Origin: an uncultured Collinsella sp. | Lineage (GTDB): Bacteria > Actinomycetota > Coriobacteriia > Coriobacteriales > Coriobacteriaceae | DNA: 64,000 nt | Assembly: GCA_900554325.1 (NCBI GenBank) | Contig: USHA01000002.1 | Span: forward strand, 1 to 64,000 | Reading direction: 5' to 3' | Part shown: positions 16,500 to 24,787 of the stretch, in pieces | How the letters are laid out: the number at the start of each line of letters is the position of its first letter | Numbering within the stretch: the first letter of the stretch is position 1 | Notes under the pieces: model-generated | Told to the model about the DNA's origin: nothing | Database searches by the model: none | What the model saw: the letters and a program-made list of their open reading frames with translations, nothing else | Program-made: the position numbers and the translations under genes

Positions 16500-16536
16500 C
16501 TGCCAAAAATAAACCTGTCTTTTTTGGTCGGTTTTA
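16500..16536. repeat. REP-like palindromic repeat, copy 2, overlapping the proC stop
   Basis: 37 nt with flanks CTGCCAAAAA and GGTCGGTTTTA identical to copy 1, but with the core reversed (TAAACCTGTC). Its last bases supply the proC stop codon. Confidence 0.6.
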
Positions 16537-17304
16537 CTGGAGAGTTGCGTCGATTGCCTTGACCAGGGCGCTGCGCATGCCGGCGTCCTCGAGCGCAACG
16601 ACGCCCTTGATGGTGGCACCACCAGGCGAGCATACGGCATCCTTCATCGCCGCAGGATGCTGGCCAGTTGCAAGCTGCAACTTTGCCGTACCCAGCACCA
16701 TCTGGCTCACAATGCGATAGGCATCGGCACGCGGGATACCGTGCTTGACCGCCGCATCGCCCAGGGCCTCGATTGCCATGGCGACAAATGCCGGAGCGCA
16801 ACCACCAACCGTGCCGCCCACAAACAGCAGGCTCGTATCGAGCTCGACCACCGCACCGAGCTTGCCAAGCAAATCAAGCACCACTGCGCTCTGCTCATCA
16901 CTAAGCGTGGAAGCCTTCTCGCAAGCGATGACGCCCTCGCCCACCGAAACCGGTGTGTTGGGCACCGTCGAGATATGCGCGACGCCCGGCAGGACCTGCT
17001 CCCACTTGGCGCTGTCCCAGGTCCAGGCAACCGACAGAACGACCTTTTTGGCAAGAGCATCCTTGAGCGGGGCGAATATCTTCTCGATCATGTACGGTTT
17101 GACCGCAGCGACCACGATATCGGATGCGGCGACAACCTCGGCGGCATCGTGGCAGGCGACCATGCCGCGCGCCTCGCAGCGCTCAACCAGTGCGTCGTAG
17201 CGACCCGCGCAGGCGCACATGTCGCTCGCAGCTACACCGGCAGCGATCCAGCCATCGGCCATAGCGCTCGCCATATTGCCAAAACCGACAAATCCAATCT
17301 TCAT
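16534..17304 (-). CDS. proC: Pyrroline-5-carboxylate reductase
   Basis: A 256-residue NAD(P)H-dependent enzyme of the last step of proline synthesis. The N-terminal Rossmann motif is IGFVGFGNMASAM. PNTPVSVGEGV and the C-terminal PROSITE-like stretch near LQLATGQHPAAMKDAVCSPGG match ProC. AAAGGA is nine bases before the ATG. It precedes no clear partner; rlmH lies 73 bp upstream on the same strand. The stop codon lies inside a REP-like repeat. Confidence 0.95.
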   Translation of the reverse strand: MKIGFVGFGNMASAMADGWIAAGVAASDMCACAGRYDALVERCEARGMVACHDAAEVVAASDIVVAAVKPYMIEKIFAPLKDALAKKVVLSVAWTWDSAKWEQVLPGVAHISTVPNTPVSVGEGVIACEKASTLSDEQSAVVLDLLGKLGAVVELDTSLLFVGGTVGGCAPAFVAMAIEALGDAAVKHGIPRADAYRIVSQMVLGTAKLQLATGQHPAAMKDAVCSPGGATIKGVVALEDAGMRSALVKAIDATLQ

Positions 17305-17377
17305 TTCTCATAGTCCTTTCAGACACATTCCTCAAAACGAAAGGTATTGTCCCACGCCATTGTTTCGCATTGCCGAC

Positions 17378-17848
17378 CTATTTGTGATACGGCTCGCCAC
17401 GACTGATCTTGCAGGCACGGTAAATCTGCTCTAACAGCACCACACGCGCCAGGTTATGCGGCAAGGTAATGCGTCCAAAGCTGAGCATCTCGTCGGCTCG
17501 TGCGCGCACGTCATCGCTCACGCCGTCCGAACCGCCGATTACAAAGGCAATGTCGCTGCTGCCTCGCAGCATAAGATCGTCGAGCCTCGCCGAGAGCTCC
17601 TCACTCGAACGCTCCTTGCCCTCGATAGCCAGCAGAATCACATGGGCTCTCGGCGGCAAGGCAGCAAGAATCGCCGCCCCCTCCTTGTCACGCGCGGCAT
17701 CCACACCGCCCGCCTTAGCCGGGTCGATATCGGCCACCTCGCGGATATCAACCTTGGCATAGGCACCTAGGCGCTTGGTGTACTCAGCGCACGCGTCCTT
17801 CCAAAAGCGCTCCTTGAGCTTACCGACGCAAACGACAGTGTATTTCAC
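17378..17848 (-). CDS. rlmH: 23S rRNA pseudouridine-1915 N3-methyltransferase RlmH
   Basis: A 156-residue SPOUT-class methyltransferase of full family length. Diagnostic parts are VGKLKERFW at the N-terminus, FVIGGSDGVSD (SAM-binding knot region), and the C-terminal LPHNLARVVLLEQIYRACKI ending in PYHK. The start is GTG at 17848, nine bases after AAGGAG. It is six bases downstream of the SPFH gene and probably cotranscribed with it. Confidence 0.96.
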   Translation of the reverse strand: MKYTVVCVGKLKERFWKDACAEYTKRLGAYAKVDIREVADIDPAKAGGVDAARDKEGAAILAALPPRAHVILLAIEGKERSSEELSARLDDLMLRGSSDIAFVIGGSDGVSDDVRARADEMLSFGRITLPHNLARVVLLEQIYRACKISRGEPYHK

Positions 17849-17854
17849 GCGCGT

Positions 17855-18793
17855 CTACTCCTTCGAATCGTTTTGAACTTTGCCGGCGGTCAGCATCTGC
17901 TCGAACATCGAGGCCGACTGCGAAAAGTCGCTTGGCAACACGACCGTCGAGGTTTTACCCGTGCGAGCGAACTCCGTCATCATCTCGGACCACTGCGTAA
18001 ACATGAACAGTTGGTTGGCCTCGTCATTGCCGACACCCGTCTCCTGTATGATCTCGAGCGAATCTTTGATACCCAGCGCGATGGCCTTGCGCTGGTTGGC
18101 GATGCCCTCGCCCGCCTTTTCCATTGCCTCAGCCTCGGCGGTCGCCTCGGTGACGCGCTTGATGCGGTCTGCCTCAGCGAGCTCCTGTGCCGCAGCGCGC
18201 TTGCGCTGGGCGGCGTTGATGTCGTTCATGGAGTTCTCGACCTCGGTCGGCAGTGCAATCTTGGTGATGAGCGTCGACACGAGGGTGAAGCCGTAGGCGG
18301 CCATCTGCTCGGAAACGGTAGCGTTGACATCCTTGGCGATGTCAACCTTCTTGGCAAAGACCTCATCGAGTGTGTAGACGGGAATCGAAGAGCGCAGGGC
18401 GTCGGTGATGAAGTCACGCATCTGGTCGACGGGCTCCTGCAGCATGTAGTAGCTCTTGTAGATACCCGAATCTGCCGGGCCGGCGCCCATGTCATAGCTC
18501 ACGTGGTACTGAGCAGAGACCTCAAGGCCGATGGTCACGTTGTCCTGGGTCTTAACGTCGATGCCAAAACCGTTTTTCATGGTGCGCAGACTCACCGTGG
18601 CGGCCTTGCGGTCGATCACGGGCACCTTCATGTGGAAGCCCGCGTTGACGATGCGGTTAAACTTGCCCAGACGCTCGATGATCACGGCATGCTGTTGTTC
18701 AACGACATAGCAGGCGTTGGGAAGCAGAAGCAACAAAATGATGATGGGAAGCAGAAGGCTCGTAAGGGCGGCAATGATACCGGACAACAGCAT
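17855..18793 (-). CDS. SPFH/Band 7 (stomatin-like) membrane protein
   Basis: A 312-residue protein with an N-terminal membrane hairpin (about 5-25), an SPFH domain (from HAVIIERLGKFNRIV through IALPTEVENSMNDI) and a C-terminal coiled coil rich in A/E/K (QRKRAAAQELAEADRIKRV). Such proteins form membrane-bound ring or raft scaffolds, often regulating proteases. ATG 18793 follows GGAG by five bases; a frame opening 21 bases upstream lacks a site. It precedes rlmH by six bases. Confidence 0.9.
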   Translation of the reverse strand: MLLSGIIAALTSLLLPIIILLLLLPNACYVVEQQHAVIIERLGKFNRIVNAGFHMKVPVIDRKAATVSLRTMKNGFGIDVKTQDNVTIGLEVSAQYHVSYDMGAGPADSGIYKSYYMLQEPVDQMRDFITDALRSSIPVYTLDEVFAKKVDIAKDVNATVSEQMAAYGFTLVSTLITKIALPTEVENSMNDINAAQRKRAAAQELAEADRIKRVTEATAEAEAMEKAGEGIANQRKAIALGIKDSLEIIQETGVGNDEANQLFMFTQWSEMMTEFARTGKTSTVVLPSDFSQSASMFEQMLTAGKVQNDSKE

Positions 18794-18866
18794 GGTCTCT
18801 CCTCTGATAGGCACACGTTGGCACTAGGATACCCGCACGAAGCAGCCACGTGACATCAACAAGAGA

Positions 18867-18928
18867 CCCATAACAAAAAAGCTCCCATTGCTGGGAGCTC
18901 TTTCAATCAATGGTGCGGGCGAAAGGAC
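18867..18928 (-). repeat. Duplicated tRNA-Leu 3' end plus terminator
   Basis: A 62-nt near-identical direct copy of 19056-19117. It comprises the tRNA-Leu 3' 18 nt (TGGTGCGGGCGAAAGGAC) with its terminator and flank. Within it, AGCTCCCA-GCAA-TGGGAGCT plus six T (minus strand) is a perfect terminator hairpin. The copies are separated by a 127-bp insert. Confidence 0.85.
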
Positions 18929-19055
18929 GTCCGCGTATCCGCTGCGCGGATCCGCACCGGCTTCGCCCGCCTGCCGGCGGACTCGCCAGCTCGCTAAAAC
19001 CGCTCCGCGTTTTCTTTACGCTCGCTCCTTCGCAGGTTCAAGTCCCTGCGATGGG
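18929..19055 (-). repeat. 127-bp GC-rich insert at tRNA-Leu (family member 2)
   Basis: The element lies exactly between the two 62-nt tRNA-end copies and is homologous to the 131-bp insert at tRNA-Arg. Shared blocks are CGCGTATCCGCT, GCACCGGCTTCG, GCCTGCCGGCG and GCTCCGCGTTTTCTT, ending in GCAGGTTCAAGTCCCTGC, which folds like a tRNA T-arm. That T-arm motif contains GGTTCAAGTCC, the same 11 bases as the neighbouring tRNA-Leu T-arm but on the opposite strand. Confidence 0.75.
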
Positions 19056-19061
19056 CCCATA

Positions 19062-19091
19062 ACAAAAAAGCCCCCATTGCTGGGAGCTCTT
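19062..19091 (-). terminator. Terminator of tRNA-Leu
   Basis: On the minus strand AGCTCCCA / TGGGGGCT (one G-U) closes a GCAA loop and is followed by six T, starting about ten bases after the CCA. Confidence 0.85.
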
Positions 19092-19099
19092 TCATTCAA

Positions 19100-19186
19100 T
19101 GGTGCGGGCGAAAGGACTTGAACCTTCATGGGGTTGCCCCCATACGGACCTGAACCGTACGCGTCTGCCAATTCCGCCACGCCCGC
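19100..19186 (-). tRNA. tRNA-Leu (anticodon CAG)
   Basis: An 87-nt class II tRNA with encoded CCA. The acceptor is GCGGGCG/CGCCCGC, the anticodon arm is TACGG-TTCAGGT-CCGTA (CAG), the variable arm is TGGGG-GCAA-CCCCA, and the T-arm is AAGG-TTCAAGT-CCTT. It reads CUG codons. Confidence 0.97.
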
Positions 19187-19229
19187 GTGCAGGAATTAGA
19201 ATAACGGAGCGCCATCGCGAACGCAAGAA

Positions 19230-20147
19230 CTATTTTTGAAAAAGTTTGCAGGCATTTTCCCAAGCTGCTCGCGCGATTGCCTCAGCATCCTCGCCGGTAC
19301 GATCGACACGGTCGTTGACCAGCGTGTTTGCCGTAATGGAGATCATTGCGGGCTCGCATTCAAGACCGCGGATGGGCTCCGGAGCCATATACGGGCAATC
19401 CGTCTCGAACAAAATTCGATCGAGTGGGGTTGCCGCAAATGCCTCGCGCACATCGTCGTTGCGCTTAAAGGTAGCCGCGCCTCCATAAGCGATATAGCAG
19501 CCCAGCTCCACAAAGCGCTCCATCGTGGCGCGGTCCTCGCCAAAACAGTGCAGCACACAACCGGCCTGGGGCACGCCCACCTCACGAAGCACGTTGTACG
19601 CATCAACGTGCGAGGTGCGCTCCCCATCCGAGTCCTCGTGACGCAGGTGCAGCTCCACCGGCACGTTACGGCACACGGCAAGCTCGAGCTGGCGCGTCAT
19701 GCAGTCAATCTGCACGTTATGGGGTGCCGGCGCGATATCGTCGTCATAGTCCATGTGGTAGTCCAGGCCGATTTCGCCAATACCGGCGCATAAGGGGTCA
19801 TCGAGTGCGGCAACGACCTGCGCGTGAACGTCGTCGGTATAGTCCGGCGCACCATACGGATGCACGCCGGCAAGATACTTGATCTGAGGGATATCCTGCA
19901 TCGGCAGAATTTCGCGCACGAGCCAGTCGCTATAGTCCGTCACGCTGCGTTTGTCAGCGATGGGGTCGAACATCGTCACCAACAGGTCGACGCCCGCGGC
20001 TTTGGCGCGCACGAGCGTCTCGGGCACTTCTTTGCCCCAAAACGAAAGCAGATGCGCATGCGTGTCGGCAAGCGGCGCCAAGGGCACGGGACAAGCAACC
20101 GTCTTCTTTTTCTTGGTAAACGTCACGCGTTCGGCATTAAGCGTCAT
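19230..20147 (-). CDS. tatD: TatD-family metal-dependent deoxyribonuclease
   Basis: A 305-residue TIM-barrel hydrolase of the TatD/YcfH family (3'-5' exonuclease or DNA-repair function in the family). Metal-ligand motifs are DTHAHL, the glutamate in GEIGLDYH, HLRHED, HCFGE and FETDCPYMAPEP. The ATG at 20147 lies inside the end of rsmA (11-base overlap) with AGGAG upstream, so the two are translationally coupled. The metG-rsmA-tatD neighbourhood is common in Gram-positives. Confidence 0.93.
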   Translation of the reverse strand: MTLNAERVTFTKKKKTVACPVPLAPLADTHAHLLSFWGKEVPETLVRAKAAGVDLLVTMFDPIADKRSVTDYSDWLVREILPMQDIPQIKYLAGVHPYGAPDYTDDVHAQVVAALDDPLCAGIGEIGLDYHMDYDDDIAPAPHNVQIDCMTRQLELAVCRNVPVELHLRHEDSDGERTSHVDAYNVLREVGVPQAGCVLHCFGEDRATMERFVELGCYIAYGGAATFKRNDDVREAFAATPLDRILFETDCPYMAPEPIRGLECEPAMISITANTLVNDRVDRTGEDAEAIARAAWENACKLFQK

Positions 20148-20997
20148 GGATTAGCTCCTGGGCCAGGCGGACAAAGTCGGCAACATCGAGCGTCTCGGCG
20201 CGCGTGGTGGATGCGATACCGCAAGCCTCAAAGGCGGCATCGAGCACGTCCTTGGCAAAGCCGTTGGCGCTCATGGAGTTGCGAATGGTCTTGCGACGCT
20301 GAGCAAATGCAGCATCAATCACGCGGGCCACAAACTCGCGGTCGAGTCCTTCGGGCACCACGCCGTCAACACGGTCGATACGCACGACGGCCGAGTCCAC
20401 GTGCGGCGCCGGCATAAAGCAACGCGGCGGCACCTCAAAGCGACCCGTCACCTGCGCATACAGGCCGAGCTTTGCCGTATAGCCGCCATAGGTCTTGTTG
20501 CCCGGCACTGCGGCAATGCGATCGGCAACCTCCTTTTGCACCATGACGACGGCACGCTTGAGCGCGGGCATCGTCTGGAAGAACTGCAAGATGATTGTCG
20601 CCGCCACGTTATAGGGCAAGTTCGCGACAAATACCGTCGGCTCACCGCCGGCGGCCTGCTCAATCTGCTCCGGGCCCACCTTAAGCGCGTCGCCCATGAT
20701 AAAGCGGAAGTTGGCGTAGTCGGCGGCGTGAGCATCGAGCACCGGCTCGAGCTCGGGATCGGCCTCGATCGACGTGACGCACGCCGCCTCCTGCAACAGC
20801 GCAAGCGTGAGCGTACCAACGCCCGGACCAACCTCGAGCACGCGCTCATCGCCTGCAAGCTCGGCAAGCTCGCAAATGCGCTCAATTACATGGTTGTCGA
20901 TCAGGAAGTTCTGGCCCAGGCGATGCTTGGTCGCAAGGCCAAACTCCTCCAGCAGCTCCCTGGTGGCCGTGGGGTTTGCCAAAGGCGAAGTTGTCAT
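20137..20997 (-). CDS. rsmA: 16S rRNA dimethyladenosine transferase (KsgA)
   Basis: A 286-residue SAM methyltransferase dimethylating two adjacent adenosines in the 3' hairpin of 16S rRNA. HRLGQNFLIDNHVIERI is the N-terminal signature, VLEVGPGVGTLT binds SAM and NLPYNV is the catalytic motif IV. AAGGAGG precedes the ATG. Its last codons overlap tatD. A terminator separates it from metG, so it probably has a promoter in the 107 bp upstream. Confidence 0.96.
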   Translation of the reverse strand: MTTSPLANPTATRELLEEFGLATKHRLGQNFLIDNHVIERICELAELAGDERVLEVGPGVGTLTLALLQEAACVTSIEADPELEPVLDAHAADYANFRFIMGDALKVGPEQIEQAAGGEPTVFVANLPYNVAATIILQFFQTMPALKRAVVMVQKEVADRIAAVPGNKTYGGYTAKLGLYAQVTGRFEVPPRCFMPAPHVDSAVVRIDRVDGVVPEGLDREFVARVIDAAFAQRRKTIRNSMSANGFAKDVLDAAFEACGIASTTRAETLDVADFVRLAQELIHDA

Positions 20998-21031
20998 GGT
21001 TGCCTCCTTAGCATGATGGCGGCGTCTTGAA

Positions 21032-21065
21032 ACAAAAGGGCATGGACCGTGGCGGCCATGCCCTT
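21032..21065 (-). terminator. Terminator of metG
   Basis: On the minus strand a 10-bp stem AAGGGCATGG / CCATGCCCTT with a 10-nt loop is followed by TTGTTT, 40 bp after the metG stop. Confidence 0.75.
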
Positions 21066-21104
21066 ACAGCTAAACAGCAAATTGCCGATATGGCGCGCTG
21101 CGTC

Positions 21105-22706
21105 TTAGCCCAGACGCGGGAACAGCGGATCGCCCTTCTCGACGGGCTGACCACCAGCAAGCAGGCCCCAAGCGCAAATGCCCTTGAGGTCGTCGCTCGC
21201 GGCCTCGTCCTCGCAGGACAGGCGGCGCAGAGCCTCGGCAGAAGTCTGGGGCATGAGCGGCATCAGCAGGTGAGCGGCAATGCGGATGGCCTCGAGCAGG
21301 TTGTAGATCACAAACGCCAGCTCGTCAGCCTTGGCCTCGTCCTTGGCAAGTGCCCAAGGCTCGGAGTCCTCGATGTAGTGGTTGGCGGCGTGGATGAGCT
21401 CCATGACCTCGTCCTTGGCTCCACCGTAATCGAGCACGTCCATCTTGGCCATGTAGCGCTCGACCAAACCGTCGGCAATCTTTGCCAGCGGGTTGTCGAA
21501 CGCATCGAACGACGCGGGCTTGGCGGGCGCGCAACCGTCAAAGTACTTGCCGCTCATGTTGAGCGAACGCGAGATAAGGTTGCCCCAGCTGTTGGCCAGG
21601 TCGGCGTTGTAGACCTGCTCCATGCGATCGAAGCTGATGGCACCGTCGGTGCCGGGGACGACGTCGGTCATGAAGTAGTAGCGATAGCCCTCAACGCCCA
21701 ACATGTCGATAACGTCCTGCGGAGCGATAGCGTTGCCACGGCTCTTGGACATCTTCTCGGCCTTGCCAGTCTCGGCATTGCGCACGGTCAGGAAGCCGTG
21801 GGCAAAGACGTGCTCGGGCAGAGCCTCGCCGATGGCCATGAGCATGGCGGGCCAAATGACGCAGTGGAAGCGGATGATGTCCTTACCCACGATGTGGAAC
21901 TGCGCGGGCCAGCGATAGGCCAGCTCGGCACGCGCCTCGTCGGTGTCGACACCGTAGCCGACGGCCGTCATATAGTTGAGCAGCGCATCGAACCACACGT
22001 AGGTCACGTGACCCTCGTCAAACGGGACCTGAATGCCCCAGTCAAAGCTCGTGCGGCTCACGGAAAGGTCGTTAAGGCCGCCCTCGACAAAGCTGCGCAC
22101 CTCGTTCATGCGGAACGCGGGCTCGACAAAGTCGGGGTGCTCGTCATAAAGCTTGAGCAGCTTGTCCTGGAAGGCGGAAAGCTTAAAGAAGTAGGACTCC
22201 TCCTGCACGCGCTCAAGCGGACGGTGGCAGTCGGGGCACAGGTGCTGGCCGACGCTGCCGTACTCCTCGTCGCCCTTCTGGACCTGCGTATCGGTAAAGT
22301 AGGTCTCGTCAGGCACGCAATACCAGCCGTCGTAGCTGCCCTTATACAGGTAGCCGGACTCCTTCATGCGCTCCCACAGGTACTGCACGGCATGATGCTG
22401 GCGCGGCTCGGTGGTGCGGATGAAGTCGTCGTTGGAAATCTCGAGCTTGCTCCAAAGCTCTTTGAAGTGCGGAGCCTGGCTGTCGGTCCACTCCTGCGGC
22501 GTCATGCCATGCTTGGCTGCGGCCTCGGCGACCTTCTCGCCGTGCTCGTCCATGCCGGTCAGGAACTTGACGTTATAGCCGGCGGAGCGACGATAGCGAG
22601 CCTGAACATCGGCGATGATGGTGGAATAAGCCGTGCCCAGGTGCGGATCGGCGTTGACGTAGTAGATGGGCGTCGTGATAAAGAACGAAGGCTTGCTTTG
22701 ATCCAT
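21105..22706 (-). CDS. metG: Methionyl-tRNA synthetase
   Basis: A 533-residue class I synthetase. TPIYYVNADPHLGTAYS holds the HIGH-type signature (HLG) and KMSKSRGN the KMSKS loop. The connective-peptide zinc region is of the WYCVPDE / CPDCHRPLE type. It lacks the C-terminal EMAP-like dimerisation/tRNA-binding domain found in longer MetRS (about 650 residues). GGAGG lies before the ATG. It is cotranscribed with or downstream of rsmI (69 bp gap). Confidence 0.97.
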   Translation of the reverse strand: MDQSKPSFFITTPIYYVNADPHLGTAYSTIIADVQARYRRSAGYNVKFLTGMDEHGEKVAEAAAKHGMTPQEWTDSQAPHFKELWSKLEISNDDFIRTTEPRQHHAVQYLWERMKESGYLYKGSYDGWYCVPDETYFTDTQVQKGDEEYGSVGQHLCPDCHRPLERVQEESYFFKLSAFQDKLLKLYDEHPDFVEPAFRMNEVRSFVEGGLNDLSVSRTSFDWGIQVPFDEGHVTYVWFDALLNYMTAVGYGVDTDEARAELAYRWPAQFHIVGKDIIRFHCVIWPAMLMAIGEALPEHVFAHGFLTVRNAETGKAEKMSKSRGNAIAPQDVIDMLGVEGYRYYFMTDVVPGTDGAISFDRMEQVYNADLANSWGNLISRSLNMSGKYFDGCAPAKPASFDAFDNPLAKIADGLVERYMAKMDVLDYGGAKDEVMELIHAANHYIEDSEPWALAKDEAKADELAFVIYNLLEAIRIAAHLLMPLMPQTSAEALRRLSCEDEAASDDLKGICAWGLLAGGQPVEKGDPLFPRLG

Positions 22707-22775
22707 GGGGTTTGTCCTCCAGAAAAACGTTGCATACAGGGGATGATTCTAGCGCAAGGGCTGGATATCCTCCAT

Positions 22776-23654
22776 CTATTGCATATCGAGCACCATGGCA
22801 TAGACATCGCGCTTGCGGCGCGAATACTTCTGAGACAGGCGCTTGGCCACCGCAGACGCGGGCTCCCCCTCCTCGAGCGCGGCGCGGATATCCTCGCGCA
22901 GGGCCTCGTCGGGATCCGCTGCCGCGGCGCCAACCGGCACGATACCGGCCTCCTCATCCTCGCTCGGCGGCGCGATGACCAGCGCAATCTCGCCCTTCAC
23001 CTCGCCGCGAGCACGCAGCTCCTCGGCGAGCTGGGCAGCGGGCCCGCGCAAGACTTCCTCGTGCAGCTTGGTGAGCTCGCGGCAGACGGCAACCTCACGC
23101 TGGGGAAAAACCTCTGCCACGGCCTCGAGCGTCGCCACGATGCGATGTGGAGACTCGTAGAAGATGAGTGCGCCGGGAACCACGGCAAGGCGCTGCAAAC
23201 GACGCACGCGGTCGCCGTGCTTTCGGCCCAAAAAGCCCTCAAAGAAAAAATGCTCACAGGGAATGCCGGACGAAACGAGCGCCGTGACGCAAGCGGAGGG
23301 CCCGGGAATAACTTCGACGGGCACATCGGCCTCACGTGCCGCCTCGACCAGCGCCTGGCCGGGATCGGACACGCTCGGCATGCCGGCGTCCGAGGCAAAG
23401 GCGAGGGTCTCCCCCGCCAGCAGACGGTCGACCAGGCCGGCGGCGCGGCTGGCGATCACATTCTCGTCGCAACGGACAAGCGGCTTGGAAATGCCCAGGT
23501 GCATCAGCAGCTTTGACGTCACACGCGTGTCTTCGCAGCAGATGACATCGGCGGCGGCAAAGGCCTCGCCAACGCGCGGGGACAGGTCGCCCAAGTTGCC
23601 GATGGGCGTGCCGACCACATAGAGTTTGCCCGTATGGGCGCTGTTTTGCGTCAT
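22776..23654 (-). CDS. rsmI: 16S rRNA 2'-O-ribose C1402 methyltransferase RsmI
   Basis: A 292-residue tetrapyrrole-methylase-fold enzyme. LYVVGTPIGNLGDLSPR at the N-terminus, CEDTRVTSKLL, ASDAGMPSVSDPG, GFLGRK and YESPHRIV are RsmI hallmarks. The C-terminal 40 residues are charged and alanine-rich and contain the usual HTH-like ending (SAVAKRLSQKYSRRKRDVY). It starts six bases after the stop of the GH5-like gene, so the two form a unit. Confidence 0.95.
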   Translation of the reverse strand: MTQNSAHTGKLYVVGTPIGNLGDLSPRVGEAFAAADVICCEDTRVTSKLLMHLGISKPLVRCDENVIASRAAGLVDRLLAGETLAFASDAGMPSVSDPGQALVEAAREADVPVEVIPGPSACVTALVSSGIPCEHFFFEGFLGRKHGDRVRRLQRLAVVPGALIFYESPHRIVATLEAVAEVFPQREVAVCRELTKLHEEVLRGPAAQLAEELRARGEVKGEIALVIAPPSEDEEAGIVPVGAAAADPDEALREDIRAALEEGEPASAVAKRLSQKYSRRKRDVYAMVLDMQ

Positions 23655-23660
23655 ATCAAC

Positions 23661-24722
23661 CTATTCAATCATGCCACGCTCGAGCGTACCGAGCGCCGCG
23701 CGGGCGTCCCATGCTGCAATGCGCTTCTCGGTCTTCCACGTTTGGAAGAACCAACCGGCAGCCGGCGCAAACGAAGCCAGCTGATTGGCGATAAACACGC
23801 GCTCGTAGGCATTGCGGCCCTCGGGCGTAACCGACGAGTTGGCAAAGATCGCCGCGCCCGACCATTCGCCCACCAGCACGGGGAACCCAGTTGAAATCGC
23901 TTCTTTAAGCTCGCGCTTGTTACGCGAAATCGCCGTCGTCAGCCCGCGGGGGCTCGTGATGTCGAGCGCATGCTCGTCGCGGTAATGGTACAGGTGAAGG
24001 TCCATGTAGACGTTCTTGTACTTGGCGCCGCGCATAAAATGCTTCCACTCGCTGGGATGCCCCGACGACGAGAAGACGACGATCTTATCCTCGGGCATAT
24101 ACGAACGGACGAGCTCATAGGCATCGCGATAGAAGTTGCGCAGGTAGTGCGCAGGAATGCCATCCGTCATGGTGAAGAGGCTCTTGCGGACACTCATCTG
24201 CGGCGTATCCAGCAGCTCAATGCCCAGCAGGCTCTCGGCCTCGCCGTAGCGATCGGCCAGGCGCTCGAGCACGTCGAGTGCGACATGACGACCGTTGGTG
24301 GACGAATGCCACTCGGCAACAGCCTCCGGCGTGGCGGGCGAATCGTTGGAATCGCCCTGGCCACCGGGCACAGTTGCTAGATCAAGCAGCACGCGGATGT
24401 CGTACTTGGCAGCCCACTCAATTGCACGGTCGATGTAGTCGACAACCGAGATGTAGGACGCATCGGACTCCTGCGAGCCAAAGGCATACCAGGGTACCGG
24501 CAGACGCACGGCATTGAGGCCAATCTGCGCCATGCGGCGGAAATCGTCCTCACTCACAAACGTCTCGTAATGACGGCGCATGCGCTCGTTATAGGCGGCG
24601 GTGCCCATGGCCTCCTGCAGCTCGGCCGCGTTGGATGCACCGGTCGCCGCGTATAGCGACGGGGTCACCCAAGGCTCGGGAATAAACCAGCCAGAGAGAT
24701 TAACGCCGAGTATCCTCTCCAT
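23661..24722 (-). CDS. GH5-like glycoside hydrolase (exo-beta-1,3-glucanase type) lacking the acid/base Glu
   Basis: A 353-residue cytoplasmic (no signal peptide) protein. GVNLSGWFIPEPWVTPSLY matches the N-terminus of GH5 exo-beta-1,3-glucanases, YMDLHLYHY fits the conserved His/Tyr strand and FPVLVGEWSGA carries the nucleophile Glu (about 286). The acid/base motif NEP is replaced by DTP (172-174), so hydrolysis may be impaired or changed. The start ATG at 24722 has AAGGGGG five bases upstream; the frame runs open further back into repeats. It is followed by rsmI. Confidence 0.8.
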   Translation of the reverse strand: MERILGVNLSGWFIPEPWVTPSLYAATGASNAAELQEAMGTAAYNERMRRHYETFVSEDDFRRMAQIGLNAVRLPVPWYAFGSQESDASYISVVDYIDRAIEWAAKYDIRVLLDLATVPGGQGDSNDSPATPEAVAEWHSSTNGRHVALDVLERLADRYGEAESLLGIELLDTPQMSVRKSLFTMTDGIPAHYLRNFYRDAYELVRSYMPEDKIVVFSSSGHPSEWKHFMRGAKYKNVYMDLHLYHYRDEHALDITSPRGLTTAISRNKRELKEAISTGFPVLVGEWSGAAIFANSSVTPEGRNAYERVFIANQLASFAPAAGWFFQTWKTEKRIAAWDARAALGTLERGMIE

Positions 24723-24741
24723 CACTGCCCCCTTCGGATCG

Positions 24742-24758
24742 TGCAGGCTGAGCCTGCA
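24742..24758 (-). other. Leader hairpin before the GH5-like gene
   Basis: TGCAGGCT-GA-GCCTGCA-type 17-nt inverted repeat in the presumed 5' UTR, about ten bases before the ribosome site. It could modulate translation or RNA stability; no function is proven. Confidence 0.4.
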
Positions 24759-24787
24759 TCGTATTGCACAGGAAAAGTATCGTTTTG

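Noticed and set aside
21027..23516. Very long open frame (829 codons) on the plus strand
   Set aside because: It is exactly antisense to metG and rsmI, which have clear family motifs; high GC and wobble-position bias create such mirror frames. No ribosome site or domain is seen.
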